A stretch of DNA of 64,000 nucleotides from NCBI GenBank assembly GCA_964508025.1, contig CAZDSF010000007.1, positions 1 through 64,000 of the forward strand. The letters run 5' to 3'. The notes beneath the pieces were generated by a model, which did no database searches, was not told where the DNA came from, and saw only the letters and a list, made by a program, of their open reading frames with translations. Positions 24,871 through 32,941 of this stretch are shown here, piece by piece. Position 1 is the first letter of the stretch; the number at the start of each line of letters is the position of its first letter. Source of the DNA: JAAZNO01 sp964508025. Lineage in GTDB: Bacteria; Chloroflexota; Anaerolineae; B4-G1; SLSP01. Both the position numbers and the translations under genes were made by a program.

Positions 24871-26070
24871 TTACGACTCCTCAGATAGTCGTTCCAACAC
24901 CTCGAAACAGGCGCGACTATGATGGTAGGGGCAGTCCCAGATGCTGGCTTTCATGCGCGTCGCATCGGGGATGCCGGCCCGGTCGGTCTGTTTGAACCAG
25001 TCGCCGTGCACCCGATCCACGAGCGAGGTTTCGATGAAGCGCCAGACCTCCGCGACGGCTGCGGCGAAGTGCGGCTCGCCGGTGAGTTGATAAGCGTTGG
25101 TGAAGCCCACCAGCGCCTCGGCCTGGGGCCACCAGGCTTTGCCGTCGTCGGTCACACGCCCGGCTTGCCCCTCGTAGAACAGGCTGCCATCGGCGTCGCG
25201 GCCCTCGCGGTACGTGCTCTCGGCCAGCGTCAGCGTCAGCGCGCGCATCCGCTGGCGCAGTTCCGAATCGGTGTGGCGCTGCGCTGCCTCCCAGAGCAGC
25301 CAGCTGGCTTCGATATCATGCCCGTAAGAGACCGCATCGGTGAGCGGCGTCCAGTCATCGTCGAAGAAGAGGCGCAAGTGGCCGGTTGTGGGATCGAAGA
25401 TCCGCGTGAGGAAGGTTTCCAACAGGCCACGGTGCTGCGTTCTGAGCCGGTCATCCTCCCAGATCTGCAGCAGATTGGTGTAGGCTTCCAGGATGTGCAG
25501 CAGCGTATTCATGGATTTGCGCGAGTTGAGATCACGGTCGCTCAGGCGCATATCCTCGAGCTGCCCCCAGTCGCGGTCGCAGCCCTCGATGTAGCCGCCA
25601 TGCGCCGGCTCGAAGGCGTGCGCCTCGAGCAGCTCGAACAGCTGGCAGGCGAGCGCCTGGCTCTCTGGGTGTTGCGTCGCCCGGTAGTATTCGCTCAGCC
25701 CGTAGATGGCGAAGGCCTGGGCGTAGGCGTGCTTGCGCGCCATCACCGGGGCGCCCTGGCGATCCACCGTCCAGTAGACGCCACCGTGCTCCCTATCCCA
25801 AAACGTCCGCGTCAGCGCGGTGTAAGCCCAGGTTGCCGCGTCCAGATACGCCGGCGCGCCGAGCCGCCGATATGCAGCGGAGAATGTCCACAGGATGCGC
25901 GCGCACAGAATCGCCGCACGCGGCGCATCGGGATCCACTTCCAGCGTGTTCGAGACCGCGCCGTGGAAGCCGCCATGCTCACGGTCTGGAACGTGCGTCA
26001 TCCAGAACGGCAGGATGTTTTCGGTCAGTTCGGCGCGCAGGCGGGCGGAAAGGTCAGGCAGATGGGTCAT
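24871..26070 (-). CDS. N-acylglucosamine 2-epimerase family (cellobiose 2-epimerase-like)
   Basis: The protein has 399 aa, an (alpha/alpha)6 barrel. The catalytic histidines match cellobiose 2-epimerase: VSYGHDIEASWLLWEA (His251) and IWDCPYHHSRACFEVL (His near 383). These enzymes convert the reducing-end glucose of beta-1,4-oligosaccharides to mannose, which suits the GH5 and phosphorylytic breakdown of imported chains. The gene is tightly packed between the ADP-ribosylglycohydrolase (1 nt) and a GH5 gene (9 nt). No signal peptide is present. Confidence 0.9.
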   Translation of the reverse strand: MTHLPDLSARLRAELTENILPFWMTHVPDREHGGFHGAVSNTLEVDPDAPRAAILCARILWTFSAAYRRLGAPAYLDAATWAYTALTRTFWDREHGGVYWTVDRQGAPVMARKHAYAQAFAIYGLSEYYRATQHPESQALACQLFELLEAHAFEPAHGGYIEGCDRDWGQLEDMRLSDRDLNSRKSMNTLLHILEAYTNLLQIWEDDRLRTQHRGLLETFLTRIFDPTTGHLRLFFDDDWTPLTDAVSYGHDIEASWLLWEAAQRHTDSELRQRMRALTLTLAESTYREGRDADGSLFYEGQAGRVTDDGKAWWPQAEALVGFTNAYQLTGEPHFAAAVAEVWRFIETSLVDRVHGDWFKQTDRAGIPDATRMKASIWDCPYHHSRACFEVLERLSEES

Positions 26071-26079
26071 CTTTCATCC

Positions 26080-27072
26080 CTATACGCGGTTTTCGAGCAG
26101 GAGATCCAGCAGGCGGCGGTCAACCCGGTAGCCGCGAAGCTGCTCGTAGACCGCGCCGGGCCGCTCGTGTTCGATGATGCCAAATGCGCCCTCGAAGTTC
26201 CACAAACTGTAGCCCCAGCTGAACTCGCGGTACAGGCTGAGCAGGTCGCCGAGCCAGGCCAGGGCGATGTCGTTGTGGATCTGGTTGTAGCAGCCAAACT
26301 CGCCGATGTGAATCGGGCGCCCGGCGGCTTGCACCTCGCGCCAGGGTTGGTAGAAGTCGCGCAGGGTGTCGCGGTTCCAGATTTTGCCATCCCACTCAGT
26401 GCCGGGGTAGAGCGGTTGCTCGGTGACGGACTTCCAATCGGGCCACCAGGTCGCGCCCCAATGGCTGACCGCCATCGGCTGATAGCCGCGCCCGCTGTGA
26501 ATCACGTCCAGGTCGGCGAGTTCGGGCACAGCGATGTGTCCGCCGCCCAAGCCATCAATCTGGATGGGGCGGTCGGGGCTGATGGCGCGGATGGCGGCGA
26601 CGGTGCGACGCATGAGCGCGGCATGATGCTCGCGGGTCATGCCGTACTGTCCAGGATTGGGCGGCTCGTTGAGCATATCGAAGCTCAGGTCAGAAGCCGG
26701 CACATCCCGATACCGGCGGGCGAAGGATTCCCACAGGAAGACGAAGGCATCTTGCGCGATTTCGTCCGTCCACAGATTGTGGCGTTCCAGATCGTTGCGG
26801 TTGATGCAGTAGCCGGGCGCGCGGTGGAAGTTCAGGCTCATGTGAATGCCGCGCGCACGGCAGGCGGCAAGGTAAGCGTCTATCATTTCCCAGACGGATT
26901 CATCGGGGTGGAAGTAGTCGAAGTCGCGCGTCCAGAAGTTGTAGTCGGTGGGAAGGCGCACGAAGTTGAAGCCGAACTCCGCCAGGAAGTCGAGGGCGCG
27001 CTCATCGGGCGCGGGGGCGGGCTGACCCTGATAGATAAACATCCATAGAAAGTTGAAGCCGTAATAGTTCAT
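26080..27072 (-). CDS. Cytoplasmic GH5 glycoside hydrolase
   Basis: The protein has 330 aa. MNYYGFNFLWMFIYQG opens a barrel with NFVRLPTDYNFW; acid/base Glu136 in DMLNEPPNP and nucleophile Glu258 in HIGEFGCYN. There is no signal peptide. The start at 27072 is preceded by AGGAGA; upstream codons overlap the gap before ribokinase. It is the second of three GH5 genes in the locus and the least similar to cellulases by eye. It probably trims internalised mannan- or glucan-type oligosaccharides. Confidence 0.9.
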   Translation of the reverse strand: MNYYGFNFLWMFIYQGQPAPAPDERALDFLAEFGFNFVRLPTDYNFWTRDFDYFHPDESVWEMIDAYLAACRARGIHMSLNFHRAPGYCINRNDLERHNLWTDEIAQDAFVFLWESFARRYRDVPASDLSFDMLNEPPNPGQYGMTREHHAALMRRTVAAIRAISPDRPIQIDGLGGGHIAVPELADLDVIHSGRGYQPMAVSHWGATWWPDWKSVTEQPLYPGTEWDGKIWNRDTLRDFYQPWREVQAAGRPIHIGEFGCYNQIHNDIALAWLGDLLSLYREFSWGYSLWNFEGAFGIIEHERPGAVYEQLRGYRVDRRLLDLLLENRV

Positions 27073-27106
27073 TGCGTGTTCTCCTGATTCAGCGTTTTCG
27101 TGATGG

Positions 27107-28027
27107 TTACTGTGTGGATAAGAAATCTTCGATCTCGGCGCGGGTGGGGATGGAGGGTTGCGCGCCCAGGCGGGTGACGCAGAGCGCAGCGGCGGCATTG
27201 GCGAAGCGGGCAGCTGCGGGCAAGGGGCTGCCTTCTACCAGCGCCACCGCCAGCGCGCCGCAGAACACGTCGCCGGCGGCGGTAGTATCCACGGCTGCTA
27301 CCGGGAAGGCCGGAATGCGCTGTTGCAGGCCGGGCGCATCCAGGTAGACGCCTTCTGCGCCGAGCGTGATGATGACGACGCTGGCGCCTCTGGCGCGCAG
27401 CGTGGCAGCTGCCTCGATGACGCGCTGCGGCGAATCCACCGCGAAGCCGCATAGCGTTTGGGCCTCGGTCTCGTTGACGATCAGGTACGTGACCCTGGAA
27501 AGATATGCCGTGTCGAAGGGGCGCGCCGGTGCGAGATTGAAGAACACGGGAACGTCCAGCGCGCGCCCCAATTCGATGGCGGCGTAGAGCGTTTCGGGCG
27601 GGATCTCGTATTGCAGGATGAGCATGGCCGCCTCGCGCAGCAGCGGCTCCAGGCCGCGCACCATCTCCGGGGTGAGGCAGTAATTCGCGCCAGGCGCGAC
27701 GGTGATGTAGTTCTGTCCGCCTTCGCCGATCATCACCAGGGCTGCGCCGCTGCTCATGCCGGGCTGGGTGTAGACGTGGTCCACGTTCACGCCCGCCTGG
27801 CGCAGGTTCTCCTTGAGCGTCGGCGCGAAGGGATCGTCGCCGATGCAGTTGACGAACCAGCACGCGCCGCCCGCGCGGGCTACAGCCACGGCCTGATTGG
27901 CGCCCTTCCCCCCGAAAGTCTGCACAAAGGTCGCGTCGGTGATGCTCTCGCCTTTTTCGGGCAGGCGCGCGACCTTCATGATGAAATCTACGTTGGAACT
28001 GCCGATGACGACGATAGGTTTGTGCAT
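27107..28027 (-). CDS. rbsK: Ribokinase (PfkB family)
   Basis: The protein has 306 aa. GSSNVDFIMKVARLPEKGE at the N-terminus, the sugar-binding GGKGANQAVA (around 41-50) and the C-terminal DTTAAGDVFCGALAVAL motif with the catalytic Asp match ribokinase closely. It makes ribose 5-phosphate from ribose and ATP. GGAGAAACC precedes the ATG at 28027. With the nucleoside hydrolase, the ADP-ribosylglycohydrolase-like protein and DeoC it gives the locus a ribose/nucleoside branch. Other pentoses, such as apiose or arabinose derivatives, are possible. Confidence 0.88.
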   Translation of the reverse strand: MHKPIVVIGSSNVDFIMKVARLPEKGESITDATFVQTFGGKGANQAVAVARAGGACWFVNCIGDDPFAPTLKENLRQAGVNVDHVYTQPGMSSGAALVMIGEGGQNYITVAPGANYCLTPEMVRGLEPLLREAAMLILQYEIPPETLYAAIELGRALDVPVFFNLAPARPFDTAYLSRVTYLIVNETEAQTLCGFAVDSPQRVIEAAATLRARGASVVIITLGAEGVYLDAPGLQQRIPAFPVAAVDTTAAGDVFCGALAVALVEGSPLPAAARFANAAAALCVTRLGAQPSIPTRAEIEDFLSTQ

Positions 28028-28038
28028 GGTTTCTCCTT

Positions 28039-29721
28039 TCATGACCAGCTTATGACCTGACGCAGGTAAGTCAAGCCGCTGATAAAGCCGCCCGCGTGAG
28101 GAATCCAGTCTTCATCCGAGTAGCGCCAGGGGCCATCGTTTTCTACTGTTGGTTCCACTTCCAAATGGAACTGGCGGTTGGTGCAGAAGCCATTGCCGAT
28201 GGCGCCCGGAATCTCCGACCAGGCTTTGACGGAATTGCGCCCGATGCCGTGAATCATGCTGTGGGGAATGGCCTGCCCCGGCGGCAGCGTCTCGCGCCAC
28301 ATCACGCAGCCCTCGAAGGACTCGGCGGTCATGCCGCTGTTCAGCCCGGCGATCCATTGCAGGTTGCCCACGGCGATGGGGCGGAAAGCCGAATCGCCGA
28401 AAAAGGTCTCGAAGCGCACGGCCAGCGCGGCGGCGTAGCCGTAGCACACGTTGAATCCGTGCCAGGGGCCGGCGAAAGTCAGCAGGCCTTGCCCGGCGTA
28501 GTAGCCCTGCGGCAGCAGGTAAAACGGGTTTTTCTGACAGGCGGGCAGGAGGTAGCCGTAGGCGAAATCGTGCACGGCCTGCCGCCAGCGGGGCGCTTCG
28601 GGATGCTCCGGCAGCAGGGCGCACAGATCCATCAGCGGCGCGAGATAGTGGTTGAACATCACGCTGGTATCGTGGCCCACATGATGGTGGATGAAGGCCT
28701 TCTCGGTGAAGGCCTTCTCGGCAAAGGCGCAGTCATCGAAGGTGTAGAAATGCCCGTAGAATTCGCCTTCGGGGGCGTTCTGCGGCACCTGGCGGCGCAG
28801 CAGCTCGCGGGCGCGGAAGACCGCCTCGTCGAGGTACTCGGGGCGCCCGGATTTCGCCAGCTCTACCGCGCCCCAGACCATCATCAACAGGTCGCCGGTC
28901 ATGAACGATGCGGGGACGTATCCCTCCGGCGCGCCGTGCACCCGCGCGGAGAAATGCGGCAGCTGCGAGGGGCGGCAGCGGCGGGTGAGGAATTCGTAGG
29001 CGGCGGCCGCACGCTGGAGATACGCCATGCTGCGTTCGCGGTCTATTTCGTAGAGGTAGCGCGCGGCTTTTGCCAGGGCTACGGCGGCCTGCCCCTGGTC
29101 TTGTGGAATGAGCACGGCATGGTTGGGAATTTCGTGGACGAGGCTGCCCGCGGGCCAGCCCAAATCGCTGGCGCGCTGCTGGCACAGGGCAAGGTAGTCG
29201 CAGCCCAGCATGATTTGCTTTGCCAGGCGCAGGCTGTCTTCGCGCCCTAGCCATTCGTAGCCGATGTTGAGCAGGTCGAGCAGGCCGATCAGCGCGGCGG
29301 TGTGACTGCACACCTCGCTCCAGTCGGCGCCGCAATCTTTCCAGGCGTTGCCAAAACGCGAGAGTTCGGCGCGGCGCTCGAATTGCTCGATGGCGACGGT
29401 GCGCACGGTCGAACGCCACAGGTGGTACTCCCCCACTGCAAACGGCGGGCAGGTGATCGCGTCCAGCCCTTCCGCCTCGAGGGTGAGGGTGTAGTCGCCG
29501 GCTTCCGCCAGCTCCGAAAAATCGGCGATCCACCACGGGCTGCCCCAGCATTCGCCCCAGAATTGGAGCGGCTTGTGGAGCAGGCTCGCGCCGTCCGCCG
29601 CCCGTTGCAGGCAAAAAGTCGTCCCTGCGGGCAGCGGGCCGCGATAGAGGGCGCGCATCGGCGCGCGCAGGTCATAGCCGATCTGCGAGACGAGTAAGCC
29701 GGAGACAGCGGATGGTTTCAT
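28039..29721 (-). CDS. GH9-like glycoside hydrolase with N-terminal Ig-like domain
   Basis: The protein has 560 aa. Residues 8-95 (LLVSQIGYDLRAPMRALYRG...) are a cellulase N-terminal Ig-like domain. The rest is an (alpha/alpha)6 barrel. The GH9 DAGD motif is degenerate (WKDCGADWSEV near 128-138), and the C-terminal acid region reads RYSDEDWIPHAGGFISGL. So it is a divergent GH9, perhaps acting on short oligosaccharides in the cytoplasm (no signal peptide). A 15-bp perfect tandem duplication encodes AEKAFTEKAF. It lies 11 nt before ribokinase. Confidence 0.75.
   Translation of the reverse strand: MKPSAVSGLLVSQIGYDLRAPMRALYRGPLPAGTTFCLQRAADGASLLHKPLQFWGECWGSPWWIADFSELAEAGDYTLTLEAEGLDAITCPPFAVGEYHLWRSTVRTVAIEQFERRAELSRFGNAWKDCGADWSEVCSHTAALIGLLDLLNIGYEWLGREDSLRLAKQIMLGCDYLALCQQRASDLGWPAGSLVHEIPNHAVLIPQDQGQAAVALAKAARYLYEIDRERSMAYLQRAAAAYEFLTRRCRPSQLPHFSARVHGAPEGYVPASFMTGDLLMMVWGAVELAKSGRPEYLDEAVFRARELLRRQVPQNAPEGEFYGHFYTFDDCAFAEKAFTEKAFIHHHVGHDTSVMFNHYLAPLMDLCALLPEHPEAPRWRQAVHDFAYGYLLPACQKNPFYLLPQGYYAGQGLLTFAGPWHGFNVCYGYAAALAVRFETFFGDSAFRPIAVGNLQWIAGLNSGMTAESFEGCVMWRETLPPGQAIPHSMIHGIGRNSVKAWSEIPGAIGNGFCTNRQFHLEVEPTVENDGPWRYSDEDWIPHAGGFISGLTYLRQVISWS
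28692..28721. repeat. 15-bp perfect tandem duplication inside the GH9-like gene
   Basis: TGAAGGCCTTCTCGG occurs twice in direct succession (28692-28706, 28707-28721). It keeps the frame and duplicates five residues. Confidence 0.85.
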
Positions 29722-29724
29722 GCG

Positions 29725-30774
29725 TCAGCCCTTGTGCGTCAGAATCTCGATCAGGGCGGGATCTTTGGCCTCGCCGTGCAGATCCACCAGTCCGAAGCCC
29801 ATCTCCTTGTACGACCAGACCGCGCGCCCGATGCGGTGTTCATTCAGGATGGCGTGCAGGTCGGCGTGCCAGCGGCGGCGGCTCGCGGCGGGGGCCGCTT
29901 CGATGACGCCGTACTCGCCGCAATAGGGAATGCGTCCGCTTTGTTGGATGAAATCCAGCACCGGCTGGAAGAAATGCGCCATCAGGTCGCGGCTCAGCGG
30001 GTGCGTCGCCAGCCAGCCATATCCTTCCTGGAACTGCGGATAGCGCTCCAGAAAATTGTCCAGGTTGGTGTGCGGGCCGGGATACTCCAGGGCTTGGTCG
30101 TACAGGCGCGTGACCTCCGTCCAGCCTGCCTTCTGGTGGGTGAACAGGAATGGCTCGTAGAAGTGGAAGGTGTAATAGACGTGGGGATCTTCAAGCAGCG
30201 CGATGTTCTGGAGTTCGGCGGCGGCGTTGTAGTTATTGCCGCCGATCATGATGGCGCACTCCGGCGCGATGGCGCGCAGCGCGGCTACAGCGCGATGGGC
30301 CAGGGCGTTCCACGGGCCGCTTGCTGGCAGCACGACTTCGTTGAGCAGCTCGAAGACCACGGGCGTCCCGGCGGTATGATAGCGGCGAACGATGGCCTCC
30401 CACAAGGCGATGAAACGTTGTTGGGCGGCTTCCTGATCGAAGAGCACGTTGAGGTGTTGCGTTTCGGGCCGGAGGGTGTTGCCGAAGGAGTAGCCTGGGG
30501 CGTGATGCAGGTCGAAGACGATGCCCAGTCCGGCGGCCTCGCACCATTCGAGGCAGGCATCAATGTACTGAAAGCCGTCTTCGCGGTAGACGCCGGGCGC
30601 GGCATCGGATTCCAGCACGGGATAGTCTATCGGCAGGCGAATGTGATCGAAGCCCCAGGCCGCGATCTGCTCGATATCGCGGCGGGTGATGAACGTGCGA
30701 AAATGGTCGTGATCGTAGGCTCGGTACTGGGAGAGCCAGCCGCCCAGATTGACGCCGTGAATGAAATTGTGCAT
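29725..30774 (-). CDS. Cytoplasmic GH5 endoglucanase-like protein
   Basis: The protein has 349 aa. NLGGWLSQYR and HIRLPIDYPV are typical of GH5. The acid/base Glu146 lies in FELLNEVVLP and the nucleophile Glu287 in YCGEYGVIE, with FDLHHAPGYSFGN and YTFHFYEPFLFTHQ in between. No signal peptide is visible. GGAGCTCACA precedes the ATG at 30774. It ends 3 nt before the GH9-like start, so the two are cotranscribed and probably act on the same beta-linked oligosaccharide. Confidence 0.92.
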   Translation of the reverse strand: MHNFIHGVNLGGWLSQYRAYDHDHFRTFITRRDIEQIAAWGFDHIRLPIDYPVLESDAAPGVYREDGFQYIDACLEWCEAAGLGIVFDLHHAPGYSFGNTLRPETQHLNVLFDQEAAQQRFIALWEAIVRRYHTAGTPVVFELLNEVVLPASGPWNALAHRAVAALRAIAPECAIMIGGNNYNAAAELQNIALLEDPHVYYTFHFYEPFLFTHQKAGWTEVTRLYDQALEYPGPHTNLDNFLERYPQFQEGYGWLATHPLSRDLMAHFFQPVLDFIQQSGRIPYCGEYGVIEAAPAASRRRWHADLHAILNEHRIGRAVWSYKEMGFGLVDLHGEAKDPALIEILTHKG

Positions 30775-30801
30775 TGTGAGCTCCTCCGAAAATAGTAATG
30801 G

Positions 30802-30870
30802 GCGAGCAGTGAATAGTGAGCAGTATGTATGACAAGTATAGGGCCTGGCGTACTGCTCACTGCTCTCTAC
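30802..30870. repeat. GTGAGCA-type heptad inverted repeat (second copy)
   Basis: Left arm GCGAGCAGTGAATAGTGAGC (30802-30821 and a few bases) and right arm TACTGCTCACTGCTCTCTAC (30851-30870) pair around about 28 nt. The right arm runs into the stop region of the Gfo/Idh gene and repeats the copy at 17663. Confidence 0.65.
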
Positions 30871-31952
30871 GAACTGTTTTCATTAGCGGGGCTGTACCAC
30901 AGGCTCGGTAACACTCCCTCGTCTAACGGATTGAGGATTTTGAACAGAATGGCGATGTGCTTGGCTGCCAGGGTGATTGGCATGATGGGCGTGGCTTTGC
31001 CTTCCAGGCAGTCAAGGAAGTGCGTGGTCAGTGCCAGCAAATCGTTGGGCGGCGCCGCTACGGGCACGGTGAGTATTTCTTGGCGCGGTTCCTCATCCTC
31101 AGTGAAGAAGAACTCGATCTCGTTGCTGTCCCAGCTCGTGAAGGAGAACCGCAGCCCGCCCTTGGTCCCATACACGCGCGTCTCGTTGGCGACTTCGCCG
31201 TGGACGCCCGCGCCGCGCTCGTAGTAGTAGGTAAGGCCGCCGCTGAATTCCATCCAGGCCGCGCCGTGCTGTTCCACATCGCTGAAAGCCACCCATTTCT
31301 GCATATCGCGCAGATCGTTGCGGGTGAAGCTGCGGCACGCGACCAACTCCGGTTGATCGCCCAGAATGCCCAGGTGGAAGGATAGATCGTACACGCCCCA
31401 ATCGAGGAACGGCCCGCCGCCGCCCAATTGCTTGTTCATGGCCCAGGTGCCTTGGGGATTGTATTCGATGAAGGTGCCGCGTCCCAGGTGGTTGTGGTGA
31501 ATGTGGTAGACCTGGCCCAGTTTGCCGTCGGCGATCAGGGCTTTGATGAAGCGGAACTTGGGGGTGAGCCGCGCGTGCCGCCCCGACGCTTCGAGGGTGA
31601 TCAGTTCGGGCGCTTGCGCCGCCGCTTGCACGATCCGCGCCACGTTTGCGGGCGATTCCGCCATCGGTTTTTCGAGGAGCACGTGCTTGCCCGCCGCAAG
31701 GGCGTCCACAAAGTGTTGCGCGTGCAGGTGGGGCGGGGTGGCAATCGCCACAGCGTCTACGCGGGGATCGGCCAGCACCTCGCGGTAATCGAGCGTCCAC
31801 CTGGCGTCGAATTCCTCTGCTGCGCCTCTGGCTGCCGCCTCAACCACATCATTCGTCCAGACCACGCGGGCGCGCGCATCTTCTGCAAAGCAGCGCGCCA
31901 GGTTGCGCCCCAACATCCCTACGCCGATGACGCCAATGTTGAACGGGTTCAT
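30867..31952 (-). CDS. Gfo/Idh/MocA family oxidoreductase
   Basis: The protein has 361 aa. The Rossmann motif GVIGVGMLGRNLARCF is followed by VAIATPPHLHAQHFVDALAAGKHVLLEKPMAES, whose EKP lysine is the family's catalytic residue. It oxidises or reduces a sugar or polyol with NAD(P). The start at 31952 follows GGAGG by 5 nt and overlaps the stop of the MDR gene (ATGA); a start at 31964 is possible. It pairs with the MDR dehydrogenase, an arrangement seen in catabolic routes that pass a ketose or keto-sugar between two oxidoreductases. Confidence 0.9.
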   Translation of the reverse strand: MNPFNIGVIGVGMLGRNLARCFAEDARARVVWTNDVVEAAARGAAEEFDARWTLDYREVLADPRVDAVAIATPPHLHAQHFVDALAAGKHVLLEKPMAESPANVARIVQAAAQAPELITLEASGRHARLTPKFRFIKALIADGKLGQVYHIHHNHLGRGTFIEYNPQGTWAMNKQLGGGGPFLDWGVYDLSFHLGILGDQPELVACRSFTRNDLRDMQKWVAFSDVEQHGAAWMEFSGGLTYYYERGAGVHGEVANETRVYGTKGGLRFSFTSWDSNEIEFFFTEDEEPRQEILTVPVAAPPNDLLALTTHFLDCLEGKATPIMPITLAAKHIAILFKILNPLDEGVLPSLWYSPANENSS

Positions 31953-32941
31953 GCGGCCCTCCAATCGAAGGCGATGGTGAGGGGGGCGGTTGCGGATGCG
32001 GCGAGCTCGGCGTAGCTGGCGGGCGCGGCTTCTGGCGGGCGCACCGCGCTGATGATACCCTCCAGGGAGAGCTTCCCGCGCTGCATCAGATCGAGCACGG
32101 CGCGAATGTCGCGCGGTTGTGCGTCGCGCGGCGTGTAGAATGAGAGCTCGCGCGCGAAGGCCGCCTCGTAAGGGACGCAGAAGTCGTTCACATAGCTGCC
32201 TTGAACGACAAAGCGCGCTCCTGGCTCCGCCGAATCATCCCAGGGTTTGTCGCGGGCGATTCCGATGGCTTGCGGCAGCACCGCCGGCGCGCCGGTCGCA
32301 TCCACAATCACATCCGCGCCGGCGGGCAGCCGGCGTCGGAACGCGGTCGCCAGATCGTCTTCGGGCGTGAAGGCTTCGATACCGGCGCTTTGGGTGATAG
32401 CGACGCGGCTCGGCGACAGGTCCGCCGCTATCACGCGCGCGCCGCTCAGGGCGTGGAGTCGCGCTGCGAGCGCGCCGATCAGCCCCAGGCCGATGACGGC
32501 GACGGTTTCGTGCGGCTGCGGACGTCCCAGGCGCACGCCGCGATAGGCGATGGCGGCGACGTGCGCCGCTGCGCCCCACAGCGGGTTGACGCCCTCGGGC
32601 AGGGGATAGGCGCCCGCCTCCGGTGTGATGGCGTGGCTGACGTGCCCGCCCCAGGCGCGATTGACGTTTGCCTGCGTGGTGCCGCCGCAGTAGACCAGCG
32701 CGCCTTCCTGGAGGGTGGTCCCCGCGCCGCAGGCGAGCACTTGCCCGACGAGCGAATAGCCGGGGATGAAGGGGAACACGACGTTGGCCTGTTTCCCGGC
32801 GCGGCAGCGCAATTCCGTGCCCGGCGAGATGAGGGTGTAGTGCGTTGCAATCAGCACTTCCCCAGGGCCGGGAGCGGGGATTTCGACCTCGCGGAGTTCA
32901 ACTTGTTCGACGGCAGTGAAGAGAATGGCTTGGGCTTTCAT
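31949..32941 (-). CDS. MDR-superfamily (zinc-type) dehydrogenase, BchC/threonine-dehydrogenase-like
   Basis: The protein has 330 aa. The N-terminal GroES-like part has THYTLISPGTELRCRAG and VFPFIPGYSLVGQVLACG. The Rossmann part has TVAVIGLGLIGALAARLHALSGA. The four-cysteine structural zinc loop is absent, as in the BchC-like and related short MDR proteins. The likely substrate is a sugar alcohol or sugar. It overlaps the GH51-like gene by 4 nt and the Gfo/Idh gene by 4 nt, so the three are translationally coupled. Confidence 0.85.
   Translation of the reverse strand: MKAQAILFTAVEQVELREVEIPAPGPGEVLIATHYTLISPGTELRCRAGKQANVVFPFIPGYSLVGQVLACGAGTTLQEGALVYCGGTTQANVNRAWGGHVSHAITPEAGAYPLPEGVNPLWGAAAHVAAIAYRGVRLGRPQPHETVAVIGLGLIGALAARLHALSGARVIAADLSPSRVAITQSAGIEAFTPEDDLATAFRRRLPAGADVIVDATGAPAVLPQAIGIARDKPWDDSAEPGARFVVQGSYVNDFCVPYEAAFARELSFYTPRDAQPRDIRAVLDLMQRGKLSLEGIISAVRPPEAAPASYAELAASATAPLTIAFDWRAA

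Noticed and set aside
24919..27048. Open frame of about 700 codons on the plus strand, opposite the epimerase and GH5 genes
   Set aside because: It is antisense to two genes with clear catalytic motifs and has no recognisable domain. Long antisense frames are common in high-GC DNA.
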